A DNA stretch of 64,000 nucleotides from Psychroserpens sp. Hel_I_66. GTDB taxonomy: Bacteria > Bacteroidota > Bacteroidia > Flavobacteriales > Flavobacteriaceae. The stretch spans positions 558,001-622,000 of the forward strand of contig NZ_JUGU01000001.1 of NCBI RefSeq assembly GCF_000799465.1. The letters run 5' to 3'. Made by a program: the position numbers and the translations under genes. The notes below the pieces were generated by a model that did not search any database, was not told the origin of the DNA, and saw only the letters and a program-made list of their open reading frames with translations. Below are positions 25,736-34,429 of the stretch, one piece after another; within the stretch, counting starts at the first letter, position 1, and every line of letters begins with the position of its first letter.

Positions 25736-27943
25736 TTAATTTCCAATAGCTCTCACAAAAAGAGAATTATCTTTAGATTTCCCCATCACAATATCAGGAA
25801 TGGCTTGTTCTTTTTCTTTCCAACTGGCAGAAGAAGTTCTACCATCATTATCATCTAAAGAGATTTTTATACTTGTGATTTCTCCAGCTTTGTTACGTTT
25901 GACTTTTGAGAATTTAGCTTCGATGCCATGTTTTTTTATAGCTTTCACTTGTTGTTCTAAAAAAGCATCTGTAGAGGTTTTGGAAATTACCCACTCAGCA
26001 GACATTTCTCCATTATTATCTATAAATGCAACCGAACTTACCTTGATTTCGTAACCCTCTTTTTTTGATTTTTTATATTCTGCTTCTCGCTCTTCAATAT
26101 TAGCTTTCCATGATGTAGTAGTTATAATAATAACTCCATTTTTTCCTTTTTCTCCATATATTTTTTTGGCGTTTTCATCTTTTATGATATCCATTCTTTT
26201 AATATCATTTGGGTTTATAAGTTGAAACTCCTTCTGGGAAATTATTTTTTCGTCGAGTATATACAACGGTTGGTCTTTTAAGGGTTTGTTTGAAATAAAA
26301 TCATAAGTGACATTGTCTTTTTTATCTATAGAATATTTTTTATGCGTTATTGAGTCTGAAATCTCATAAGTCTCCACTTCAAAAACTTCTCCAATAACCC
26401 AAGGATTTTTAGACTTTGTTTCCATTACAATAACTCCATTATTCCCTTTTTTACCATAGGCTTCTAAAGCAGATTTTCCTTTTAAGACGTTAATAGATTT
26501 GATATTATCTGAGTCTACATCTTCAAAAACTGACTTCTCAACTATTTTTCCATCAACAATAAATAATGGCTCATCAGTCTTAGTGATATACGAATATGTT
26601 TTACCATTTTCCGAAGCATTTATAGTTGTTTTAGTGCCATCTTTGCTTGTCCAAGTTTGGTTTTTAGCATTTTTGTTCAAATAAAGAGTGTCTGTTTCTA
26701 TAACTTCTTCTATGATATAAGAACTTGAGCTTCCTGTAGATTGTACTTTAGTTTTTCCATTTTCGGTCGTATAGATTTTTGGAGTTCTATCTGTAAAATG
26801 TCCAACTATAAATGAGCTTTCATTACTTTTAAAAATGAATGGTTCAATGGCTTTATCTGAATCGGCATTGTACGTTCCAGAATTTCCATTGTACTCAAAT
26901 TCGGTTTTAATAGCTGTAATTTCTCCGTTTTTGTTGCGTTTAATACCCGAGTAATTAAAAGTGACCCTCTTATTGCTGAGCTTTGTTTTGATTTTAACCA
27001 AGTCATCATCACTCATGTCGTTCGTGAATATTTGCTCAATATTTTCGGTTTGCAATAGGAGAGGTGTGATGATGTCTTCGGAAGGAATTTTAACATAAAC
27101 CTCTTCAGTATTAAAACTCATCATAAATAGCGCAAGGGCAGGAAGCACTAAAATGAATTTGATTTGATTCAATTTCTTGGATTTTGATTTGTGTAACATA
27201 ACGATTCGTTTTTTGATTAATGATGTGTAAAAATTATTTGTGATTACCAATTGATGTTTTGGGATACTTGTTTTTAATAATACGGTTTGATAGCTTTTCT
27301 CACATACTGAAATGTGCTGTGCTCGCTCATCTGCAATAAATTCTAGATTTTGCTGTAATCCTTTTTTGTATAACCAAACAAAAGGGTTGAACCATAATAA
27401 AACGCATGCTATTTGAGAAACAATTGTATCAATTGAATGCCATTGTTGTGCATGAACTTTCTCGTGGTTTATAATATGAGTGAGCTCTTCTTTTGTGAAT
27501 TGATCGGGATTATAGACTATGCGGTTAAAAAATGAAAATGGCGCATTGTTTTTGGTAGTCTCTATGAGTATAAACTTACCTGGGTTTTTGGTGTTGGTTG
27601 CACTTAAAAGCTTCCGAAGTGATAAAAATTCTAAGATTAATTTTCCGAAGAAAAATAGAAGTCCGCTAAAATAAATCCAAATCATTAGTTGCATGTAATC
27701 AAATGGTTCTTCAATAATTTGTGGACTATTTAAGGTGTCATAACTTATGGTGTAACTATTTGTATTGGATACAGTGTACTCAATGTAAACAGGAATTGTA
27801 ACCAACGGAATGACACAAGCTATGATCAATCCCAATAATAAAAACCAACGATTGGCTTGAAAAAAAGTCTCTTTATGCAAAAATAATTGATAGCATGCGT
27901 AAAAAATAAAGAGAACTGCCGATGCTTTTAAGAGATAGTCCAT
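25736..27943 (-). CDS. BlaR1-type M56 membrane metallopeptidase with TonB-plug-like repeats
   Basis: 735 residues. Residues 1-110 hold three hydrophobic helices; the peptidase motif is NHEKVHAQQWHS (His160, Glu161, His164) with a downstream Glu (ADERA), then a further membrane helix (FILVLPALALFMMSF, about 265). The periplasmic remainder has two copies of a segment like PLFIVDGK---...DSDNIKSINVLKGKSALEAYGKKGNNGVI, which resembles the plug of TonB-dependent receptors. BlaR1-like proteins sense an external ligand and cut the cognate BlaI repressor. The repressor gene starts this operon 2 bp upstream. The plug-like repeats are common in Bacteroidetes members but their ligand is unknown. Confidence 0.9.
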   Translation of the reverse strand: MDYLLKASAVLFIFYACYQLFLHKETFFQANRWFLLLGLIIACVIPLVTIPVYIEYTVSNTNSYTISYDTLNSPQIIEEPFDYMQLMIWIYFSGLLFFFGKLILEFLSLRKLLSATNTKNPGKFILIETTKNNAPFSFFNRIVYNPDQFTKEELTHIINHEKVHAQQWHSIDTIVSQIACVLLWFNPFVWLYKKGLQQNLEFIADERAQHISVCEKSYQTVLLKTSIPKHQLVITNNFYTSLIKKRIVMLHKSKSKKLNQIKFILVLPALALFMMSFNTEEVYVKIPSEDIITPLLLQTENIEQIFTNDMSDDDLVKIKTKLSNKRVTFNYSGIKRNKNGEITAIKTEFEYNGNSGTYNADSDKAIEPFIFKSNESSFIVGHFTDRTPKIYTTENGKTKVQSTGSSSSYIIEEVIETDTLYLNKNAKNQTWTSKDGTKTTINASENGKTYSYITKTDEPLFIVDGKIVEKSVFEDVDSDNIKSINVLKGKSALEAYGKKGNNGVIVMETKSKNPWVIGEVFEVETYEISDSITHKKYSIDKKDNVTYDFISNKPLKDQPLYILDEKIISQKEFQLINPNDIKRMDIIKDENAKKIYGEKGKNGVIIITTTSWKANIEEREAEYKKSKKEGYEIKVSSVAFIDNNGEMSAEWVISKTSTDAFLEQQVKAIKKHGIEAKFSKVKRNKAGEITSIKISLDDNDGRTSSASWKEKEQAIPDIVMGKSKDNSLFVRAIGN

Positions 27944-27945
27944 AA

Positions 27946-28305
27946 TTAGGCTTTATTTTCTATTAGTTTTATAATCTCTTTGAGTTCGTCAACGCTTATT
28001 TTTTCTTCTTTTGCAAAAAAGGAGACTACGTTTTTGTAAGAGTTGTTGAAGTAGTTTTCAATAGCGGTATTCATAAAACGCTTTTTGTAAGCCTCTTTAC
28101 TAACAATTGGAAAATATTGGTGCGTCTTACCATAAGCATTATAGCTCACATAACCTTTGTCTTCCAGGTTTCTAATAATTGTTGATAGGGTGTTATAATG
28201 TGGTTTATCGGTTTCAATCTCTGCAAGAACGTCTTTAACAAAAGCTTTTTCCAGCTTCCATAGAATGTGCATGATTTCTTCTTCTTTATTGGTTAGTTTT
28301 TGCAT
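27946..28305 (-). CDS. BlaI/MecI/CopY-family repressor
   Basis: 119 residues, a winged helix (LTNKEEEIMHILWKLEKAFVKDVLAEI...YNTLSTIIRNLEDKGYVSYNAYGKTHQYFP) plus a C-terminal dimer helix region. It is the first gene of a two-gene operon with the M56 peptidase. Two palindromes with TAGTTA half-sites lie at its promoter (28332-28386), so it very likely represses itself and its partner until the peptidase cleaves it. Confidence 0.93.
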   Translation of the reverse strand: MQKLTNKEEEIMHILWKLEKAFVKDVLAEIETDKPHYNTLSTIIRNLEDKGYVSYNAYGKTHQYFPIVSKEAYKKRFMNTAIENYFNNSYKNVVSFFAKEEKISVDELKEIIKLIENKA

Positions 28306-28331
28306 AAATCGTTTTTTTAATTTGCCTTAAC

Positions 28332-28386
28332 CAAACATATAACTATTTTTATAGTTATACAACTGTTTATTTAGTTATTTAACTAA
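28332..28386 (-). promoter_or_regulatory. BlaI-type promoter and double operator
   Basis: On the minus strand CAGTTG (28360-28365) supplies a -33 TTG, then exactly 20 bp, then TATGTTTG (28332-28339) as a perfect -7 box. The 20-bp spacer lies within the inverted repeat TATAACTAT-TTTT-ATAGTTATA (28338-28359). A second perfect palindrome, TTAGTTA-TT-TAACTAA, lies upstream at 28371-28386. All four arms share the half-site TAGTTA, so the repressor would block the polymerase directly. Confidence 0.75.
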
Positions 28387-28486
28387 AATTTAAGTTTGAG
28401 ATGTTTTTACATTGTTTATTTGGTATTATGTTATCTTCGTGAAATAAAATAAATAACTTTATAAAAAAGCATAATAAAAAAGATTT

Positions 28487-29431
28487 ATGAGTATAGTTTG
28501 GATCATTTTGGGACTGTTATTATTAGTGGTGGGAGGTGAGTTTTTGGTGCGTTCTTCCGTCGCGTTATCATTTAAATTGAATATTTCCAAAATGGTCATA
28601 GGTATGACCGTTGTAAGTTTTGCAACGTCTGCTCCAGAATTATTGGTGAGTCTAAATGCTGCATTAACAGGGTCTCCAGCAATTGCCTTAAACAATGTAA
28701 TAGGTTCTAACATCGCTAATATAGGTTTGGTTTTGGGGATAACCGCATTGGTAAGTTCCATTGCAGTAGACAAGTCATTTTATAAATTGAATTGGCCAGT
28801 AATGATGATATTCTCTCTAGCTCTTTACTATTTTCTATGGAATGATAATCAACTCAGTGGCATAGAAGGTGCTGTGTTATTTATAGGTCTCATCGTTTTT
28901 TTAATAGTACTCATTAGATCTGCAAAAAAAGATGTTGTTGTAGAAGAGGTTGATGAGAGTTTAGCTGTCGTATCAAATGTCAAAATTATAATTTGGCTTC
29001 TTATTGGAGCAGCTGCGCTCTATTTTGGATCGGTTTGGTTGGTTGATGGCGCAAAGGAATTAGCGACTACATTGGGTGTAAGTGATGCGGTTATCGCAGC
29101 TACTGTAATTGCAATTGGGACGAGCGTTCCAGAATTGGCAGCCTCTGTGATTGCAGCTTTAAAAAAGGAAAAAGCATTATCGCTTGGTAACTTAATAGGA
29201 TCAAACATTTTTAATATTGCTTCTGTTTTAGGATTGACATCTATTATAAAAACAATCCCTGTTACGGACGCCTCTATTTTAGATAAAGATATATTTTGGA
29301 TGTTAGCTTTTGCAGCAATATTGATTCCCTTGATTTTAATTCCGAAGAAAATGAACATATCCAGATACAAAGGGCTGATATTGGTGATAGCCTATGGTGC
29401 TTTTATTTTCTTGGCCTTTAAAGGAGCCTAG
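28487..29431 (+). CDS. Calcium/sodium antiporter (CaCA family, YrbG-like)
   Basis: 314 residues, about ten hydrophobic helices in two homologous halves. Each half has the alpha-repeat signature: GMTVVSFATSAPELLVSLNAA...NNVIGSNIANIGLVLG and ATVIAIGTSVPELAASVIAAL...GNLIGSNIFNIASVLG. These Glu and Asn/Ser residues bind cations in this family. It exchanges calcium for sodium or protons at the inner membrane. It stands alone between the BlaI promoter and a terminator. Confidence 0.95.
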   Translation: MSIVWIILGLLLLVVGGEFLVRSSVALSFKLNISKMVIGMTVVSFATSAPELLVSLNAALTGSPAIALNNVIGSNIANIGLVLGITALVSSIAVDKSFYKLNWPVMMIFSLALYYFLWNDNQLSGIEGAVLFIGLIVFLIVLIRSAKKDVVVEEVDESLAVVSNVKIIIWLLIGAAALYFGSVWLVDGAKELATTLGVSDAVIAATVIAIGTSVPELAASVIAALKKEKALSLGNLIGSNIFNIASVLGLTSIIKTIPVTDASILDKDIFWMLAFAAILIPLILIPKKMNISRYKGLILVIAYGAFIFLAFKGA

Positions 29432-29482
29432 AGATATTCGTTTTTTCTGCGGAAATGCGCAGTCTATAAATTTTCCGAAGAA

Positions 29483-29520
29483 AAAAAGCACCTTCTCAAA
29501 TCAATGAAAAGGTGCTTTAA
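29483..29520. terminator. Bidirectional terminator between the antiporter and glutamine synthetase genes
   Basis: Stem AAAGCACCTT / AAGGTGCTTT with a 14-nt loop; A and T runs flank it on both sides, fitting two convergent genes. A TTCCGAAG octamer abuts the left arm. Confidence 0.85.
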
Positions 29521-29541
29521 TAACAATTTAAAAAATATATT

Positions 29542-30561
29542 TTAACTAATATTAGCAGATTTTACAGTCTTGATAATACGACCTGCAATTTTGTATGGAT
29601 CACCATTAGATGCTGGACGACGATCTTCTAACCATCCTTTCCAACCTTTCTCTACAGTGATAATCGGGATACGAATAGAAGCACCACGATCTGAAACCCC
29701 ATAACTAAAGTCATTGATAGATGCGGTTTCGTGATCTCCTGTTAAACGTTGATCGTTAAACTCTCCATAAACAGCAATATGCTCTTTTACGACTGGTCTA
29801 AATGCTTCACAAATTCTTTCATAGGTTTCTTTACTTCCGCAAGTTCTTAAAACACTGTTAGAGAAATTAGCGTGCATACCAGATCCATTCCAATCCATGT
29901 CTTTTCCAAGTGGCTTAGGATGGTATTCAATATAGTACCCGTACTGTTCTGTTAAACGGTCCAATAAATAGCGTGCAATCCAAATTTCATCTCCAGCCTT
30001 TCTTGCGCCTTTTGCAAATAATTGAAATTCCCATTGTCCAGAAGCAACCTCTTGGTTGATCCCTTCAAAATTTAAACCAGCATCAATACAAAGGTCTGCA
30101 TGTTCTTCAACTAAACCTCGTCCGTGAGTGTTCTTTCCACCAACTGAGCAATAATAAAGACCTTGAGGAGCAGGATATCCACCAATAGGGAACCCTAAAG
30201 GTAATTGAGTGGCTCTATCCATAATAAAATATTCTTGCTCAAATCCAAACCAGAAATCTTCATCCTCATCCTCGATAGTAGCTCTTCCATTAGAAATGTG
30301 AGGCGTACCATCTGCATTTAAAACTTCAGTCATTACTAAATATCCATCTCTCCTTGCTGGATCTGGATAAATTGCAACAGGCTTTAATAAACAATCAGAA
30401 GATCCTCCTGAAGCTTGTTTTGTAGAAGATCCATCAAAAGACCAAATAGGGCAGTCCTCTAATTTTCCACTAAAGTCGTTTTCCACTTTAGTTTTACTTC
30501 TCATATTTTGTGTTGGGAAATAGCCATCCAACCAAATATATTCTAATTTAGATTTACTCAT
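29542..30561 (-). CDS. Glutamine synthetase, eukaryote-like type II
   Basis: 339 residues, far shorter than the ~470 of bacterial GSI. It has the beta-grasp start (LEYIWLDGYFPTQNMRSKTK...WSFDGSST), the catalytic segments FGFEQEYFIMD, GINQEVASGQWEFQ and GSGMHANFS, and a C-terminal part with GDHETASINDFSYGVSDRGASIRIP. It makes glutamine from glutamate and ammonia. It is transcribed divergently from the GSIII gene; the intergenic region holds AGGGT/ACCCT repeats. Confidence 0.95.
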   Translation of the reverse strand: MSKSKLEYIWLDGYFPTQNMRSKTKVENDFSGKLEDCPIWSFDGSSTKQASGGSSDCLLKPVAIYPDPARRDGYLVMTEVLNADGTPHISNGRATIEDEDEDFWFGFEQEYFIMDRATQLPLGFPIGGYPAPQGLYYCSVGGKNTHGRGLVEEHADLCIDAGLNFEGINQEVASGQWEFQLFAKGARKAGDEIWIARYLLDRLTEQYGYYIEYHPKPLGKDMDWNGSGMHANFSNSVLRTCGSKETYERICEAFRPVVKEHIAVYGEFNDQRLTGDHETASINDFSYGVSDRGASIRIPIITVEKGWKGWLEDRRPASNGDPYKIAGRIIKTVKSANIS

Positions 30562-30670
30562 GTGCTGTTGTGAATTTTAAAATATTTTAAAATGCAAATA
30601 TTAGTCATTTTATGAATATGTCAAAAAAAATAGGGCAATTTTAAATAAAATGTTATTAACAATTATTAAT

Positions 30671-30728
30671 ACCCTATTTTTTTAAGGGTAAATTCTTCGG
30701 AAAATTTAAAATTCATTAAATTTACCCT
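30671..30728. promoter_or_regulatory. AGGGTAAATT/AATTTACCCT inverted repeats between the two glutamine synthetase genes
   Basis: AGGGTAAATT (30685-30694) and its exact complement AATTTACCCT (30719-30728) are 24 bp apart; a third half-site ACCCT (30671-30675) pairs with the first across TATTTTTTTA. They lie in the divergent promoter region, 27 bp before the GSIII start. This is a plausible nitrogen-regulator operator. A CTTCGGAA octamer sits between the arms. Confidence 0.5.
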
Positions 30729-30754
30729 ATAAAACTGATAAAACAATAATTCAT

Positions 30755-32941
30755 ATGTCAACATTAAGATTTCACGCACTAAAAAGAGTATTTAAAAATA
30801 AACCTGTTCATATTGAAGAAAACGTAAGGCGATCTGAAATCTTCGGAGCCAACGTTTTCAGCGAAGCTTCAATGAGACAGTACTTAACCAAAGAAGCTTA
30901 TGAAAGCGTCATGGACGCCATAAGCAATGGGTCAAAAATTGATAGAACCGTCGCAGATCATATTTCTACAGGTATGAAAGAATGGGCTATCAATAAAGGT
31001 GCAACCCATTATACGCATTGGTTTCAACCATTAACAGGTGCAACAGCAGAAAAACATGACGCCTTTTTTGAAACTATTGGTAATGGTTTAGCAATTGAGA
31101 AATTTGGTGGCGGACAATTAGTCCAACAAGAGCCAGATGCATCAAGTTTTCCAAATGGAGGCATAAGAAATACTTTTGAGGCACGAGGGTATACTGCATG
31201 GGACCCAACATCTCCAGCTTTTATCTACGGAACCACATTATGTATTCCAACGGTGTTCGTAGCTTATACTGGAGAGGCTTTAGATTATAAGACTCCATTG
31301 TTGCGTGCTTTGCAATCGGTTGATTCTGCAGCAGTAGCTGTTTGTAAATATTTTGATAAAAATGTAAAAAAGGTAAATGCCTCATTAGGTTGGGAGCAGG
31401 AATACTTTTTAATAGACAGTGGTTTGGCAATGTCCAGACCAGACATCGTACAAACAGGTAGAACCTTACTGGGACATTCTCCAGCTAAAGGTCAACAGTT
31501 AGATGATCATTACTTTGGTACAATTCCCAATCGTGCTATGGCTTACATGCGCGATTTAGAAACGGAGTGCATGTTATTGGGTATTCCGGTAAAAACAAGG
31601 CACAATGAAGTGGCTCCAAATCAATTTGAATTAGCGCCAATATTTGAAGAAGCCAATCTAGCGGTAGATCATAATTCATTATTAATGGATGTGATGGATA
31701 AGATAGCTGCTCGTCACAATTTTAAAGTATTGTTTCACGAAAAGCCATTTGCAGGAGTTAATGGATCTGGAAAACATAACAATTGGAGTTTAAGTACTAA
31801 TACTGGTATCAACTTATTAAGTCCAGGGAAGACGCCAATGAGTAACCTTCAGTTTTTGACATTTTTTATAAATACAATTAAAGCGGTTCACGAAAATGAA
31901 GAATTGTTGAGAGCAGCAATAGCATCGGCAAGTAATGATCATCGTTTGGGAGCAAATGAAGCTCCTCCTGCAATTATTTCAGTATTTATTGGAGCGCAAT
32001 TAACAAAAGTTCTAGAAGAATTGGAAAATGTTACAGATGGTAAGTTATCTCCTCAAGAAAAAACAGATTTAAAATTGAATGTTGTTGGTAAAATACCAGA
32101 TGTGTTACTCGATAATACCGATAGAAACCGTACATCACCATTCGCATTTACAGGTAATAAGTTTGAATTTAGAGCTGTGGGCTCGACAGCAAATTGCGCC
32201 AATCCAATGACTGTTCTTAATGCGATAGTTGCAAAACAACTTATCGATTTTAGAGTAGAAGTAGAAAAGTTGATCGATAAAAAATCAATGAAAAAAGATG
32301 ATGCTATTTTTAATGTATTGAGAGAATACATCAAATCGTCAAAAAAGATTCTTTTTGAAGGGAATGGCTACGGAGAAGCTTGGGAAAAGGAAGCAAAAAA
32401 GCGTGGTTTAAGTAATAATAAAACCACACCAGAAGCATTAAAAGCCAAAATATCCAAAAAAGCAATTTCTCTTTTTGAAGATTTGGGTATAATGAATAAA
32501 ATAGAAACCGAAGCACGTTATGAAATTGAAATTGAGGAGTATACTTTAAGAATACAAATAGAAGGTAGAGTATTAGGTGATATAGCAAGAAATCACGTTG
32601 TGCCAACTGCGGTTCGCTATCAAAACATTTTGATTAAAAATGTTAAAGGGCTCAAGGAGATTTATGGAGACTCATTTAAAAAGTTCGCTAAAGAACAGCT
32701 TATTCTTATTGAAGATATTTCTAATCATATTGAAGGTATCAACTCTAATGTAACTAAAATGACAGATGAGCGGAAAAAAGCAAATAGCATCTCAGATTTA
32801 GACAAGAAAGCAGATGCGTATTGTAATAAGGTGAAACCATTATTTGAAGATATACGTTATCACTGTGACAAGTTAGAATTATTGGTAGATGATGAGTTAT
32901 GGCCACTAACAAAATATCGTGAACTTTTATTTACAAACTAG
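30755..32941 (+). CDS. glnN: Glutamine synthetase type III
   Basis: 728 residues, the size of GSIII, the large form found in Bacteroidetes and cyanobacteria. Conserved stretches include GATHYTHWFQPLTGATAEKHD near the N-terminus, LGWEQEYFLID, RHNEVAPNQFELAP, HEKPFAGVNGSGKHNNWS and ANEAPPAIISVF. It catalyses ATP-dependent glutamine formation as a dodecamer. Having GSII and GSIII side by side suggests regulation by nitrogen supply through the shared intergenic region. Confidence 0.96.
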   Translation: MSTLRFHALKRVFKNKPVHIEENVRRSEIFGANVFSEASMRQYLTKEAYESVMDAISNGSKIDRTVADHISTGMKEWAINKGATHYTHWFQPLTGATAEKHDAFFETIGNGLAIEKFGGGQLVQQEPDASSFPNGGIRNTFEARGYTAWDPTSPAFIYGTTLCIPTVFVAYTGEALDYKTPLLRALQSVDSAAVAVCKYFDKNVKKVNASLGWEQEYFLIDSGLAMSRPDIVQTGRTLLGHSPAKGQQLDDHYFGTIPNRAMAYMRDLETECMLLGIPVKTRHNEVAPNQFELAPIFEEANLAVDHNSLLMDVMDKIAARHNFKVLFHEKPFAGVNGSGKHNNWSLSTNTGINLLSPGKTPMSNLQFLTFFINTIKAVHENEELLRAAIASASNDHRLGANEAPPAIISVFIGAQLTKVLEELENVTDGKLSPQEKTDLKLNVVGKIPDVLLDNTDRNRTSPFAFTGNKFEFRAVGSTANCANPMTVLNAIVAKQLIDFRVEVEKLIDKKSMKKDDAIFNVLREYIKSSKKILFEGNGYGEAWEKEAKKRGLSNNKTTPEALKAKISKKAISLFEDLGIMNKIETEARYEIEIEEYTLRIQIEGRVLGDIARNHVVPTAVRYQNILIKNVKGLKEIYGDSFKKFAKEQLILIEDISNHIEGINSNVTKMTDERKKANSISDLDKKADAYCNKVKPLFEDIRYHCDKLELLVDDELWPLTKYRELLFTN

Positions 32942-33042
32942 TTGTTCTAATCGATAGAATGGTCATTTGACTATAATTTTAAACAGCTAAACGAATATTT
33001 TCATATAATTTTAGAATGTAGTTATTTGTTTACTAATTTAAA

Positions 33043-33092
33043 ATTCTCTTTAGCTATAGTTTTATCAGTTAATACGAAGCTAAAGAGGATTT
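33043..33092 (+). terminator. Long hairpin after GSIII
   Basis: TCTCTTTAGCT (33045-33055) pairs with AGCTAAAGAGGA (33078-33089) around a 22-nt loop, followed by TTTTAAG. It is about 100 bp after the GSIII stop. The T tract is short, so termination is only probable. Confidence 0.4.
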
Positions 33093-33178
33093 TAAGTTAT
33101 TATCCCTCTTAATTGATAATCCCTTGTAACAAATGTAATTAATGCTTGTATTCATTTTATGAGCCAAACATTGTGATT

Positions 33179-33871
33179 ATGAAAATGACTATTTTTAAAA
33201 ATAGATTGGTTTTTAGCTTTCTATTTTTTTGTTCCATAATTTCTTTTGCTCAACAGGGATTGATGGACATTGGAGAAAAGTCTGCATCAGATTCTCTTTG
33301 GAATAGTTCGATTAGATTAAAGAACGCTATTTCTATATCAGGAGGCAGTACATTAATGAACAATGATATTGGTGCTCCAGATTTTGAAAATTTCATAGAA
33401 CTAAAATTCAAACGATTTATAGCACCAAGCATTGCTATAAGTGGTAACATCAAAAAATTCGATATTAAAAATTATGATTTTAAAGACAATGGTTTTTTGT
33501 CTGGAGACCTAAATTTAGAATGGATTTTACTGCCAAGAAATAATTTCAGTCCAATTTTTTATGCTGGACCAGGATTATTGATATCTAATGATTTTGAAGA
33601 TAAAAATTATAAAGTACAGGGAGGTCTTGGTTTTGACTTCATGGTAAATTCATGTGTTAGTATTGTAGGTGCCTTAGGGGTAAACTATGTTTATAATGAA
33701 CAAAAGGGGTCTCAACTTCTTCAAAGCATGAATAGCCTATATTATAATGCTACCATTGGTGTTCAATTTTACTTCGGAAAAAGATTCCTTTCAAAGTCTC
33801 GCTCAAGAAATAAAAAATTAAATAAAAACGATGCAACGATAATTCAGTCAAACACTATTAATAATAAATAA
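33179..33871 (+). CDS. Outer-membrane beta-barrel-like protein (hypothetical)
   Basis: From the ATG at 33179 (a TTG 11 codons earlier is less likely) the protein has 230 residues with a clear signal peptide (LVFSFLFFCSIISFAQQ). Alternating beta-strand patterns (IELKFKRFIAPSIAISGNIKKF, FYAGPGLLISNDF, VSIVGALGVNYVYN, ATIGVQFYFGKR) resemble small outer-membrane barrels. The tail after the last strand is basic (KSRSRNKKLNKND), unusual for a barrel that should end in an aromatic residue. Function unknown. Confidence 0.6.
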   Translation: MKMTIFKNRLVFSFLFFCSIISFAQQGLMDIGEKSASDSLWNSSIRLKNAISISGGSTLMNNDIGAPDFENFIELKFKRFIAPSIAISGNIKKFDIKNYDFKDNGFLSGDLNLEWILLPRNNFSPIFYAGPGLLISNDFEDKNYKVQGGLGFDFMVNSCVSIVGALGVNYVYNEQKGSQLLQSMNSLYYNATIGVQFYFGKRFLSKSRSRNKKLNKNDATIIQSNTINNK

Positions 33872-34067
33872 TTATTGAGATATTTACAATCAAAAATTAT
33901 CTTATACAGCACGCTAAACTACTGATACAGCACATAAAACGATTTTTGTAAAACCATAATCTACGTAGAATTACGTACATTTCCTTATCAAAAACGTATT
34001 TCAACGCATTAATACATCAACTAATCGAAAATATAGTTAAACCTTCTCCATCACTAATGTAATTGAT

Positions 34068-34075
34068 TAAATTTG
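34068..34075 (+). promoter_or_regulatory. -7 promoter element for the 46-residue secreted peptide gene
   Basis: TAAATTTG is an exact -7 match, 27 bp upstream of the ATG at 34103. Confidence 0.55.
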
Positions 34076-34102
34076 TAGTGCTATTAATCAATTTTTGACA
34101 TA

Positions 34103-34243
34103 ATGAAAAAATTACTATTAAGTGTTGCTGCGCTTATGTTTGCGACACTGTTATTCTCACAGGATGACTCTAATGAAGTTAATGAAAATTTAACTCAAGA
34201 AGACGTTGTAAAAACCGAAGTTAATTTTCACGTAGAATCTTAA
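34103..34243 (+). CDS. Small secreted acidic peptide (46 residues, hypothetical)
   Basis: The ORF encodes a signal peptide (MKKLLLSVAALMFATLLFSQ) followed by about 26 mostly acidic and polar residues (DDSNEVNENL...VNFHVES). A promoter -7 box lies 27 bp upstream and a strong terminator starts 60 bp downstream, so this is a complete small transcription unit. After signal cleavage the mature peptide would be about 26 residues. No family is recognised. Confidence 0.65.
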   Translation: MKKLLLSVAALMFATLLFSQDDSNEVNENLTQEDVVKTEVNFHVES

Positions 34244-34302
34244 TAGATTCTAAGAGATAATCGCATAAAAATAATAGACGTTTTTTTTACAATCGTCAAC
34301 AT

Positions 34303-34346
34303 AAAAAAAGACAAATAATTTTAATTAAAAATTATTTGTCTTTTTT
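34303..34346 (+). terminator. Terminator after the small secreted peptide gene
   Basis: Long stem AAAAAAAGACAAATAATTTT / AAAAATTATTTGTCTTTTTT around AATT-type loop, with T runs on both strands. Confidence 0.85.
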
Positions 34347-34404
34347 GTTTTTATAATTCATTGTTTTCAAAATAAAATAGACCCAAATTGTAATTAACAA
34401 TTCT

Positions 34405-34412
34405 TATTTTTG
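34405..34412 (+). promoter_or_regulatory. -7 promoter element for the purM-like gene
   Basis: TATTTTTG is an exact match. It overlaps an in-frame GTG at 34412, which argues against that codon as start and for the ATG at 34430. Confidence 0.5.
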
Positions 34413-34429
34413 TGGTTCAATATAAACAA

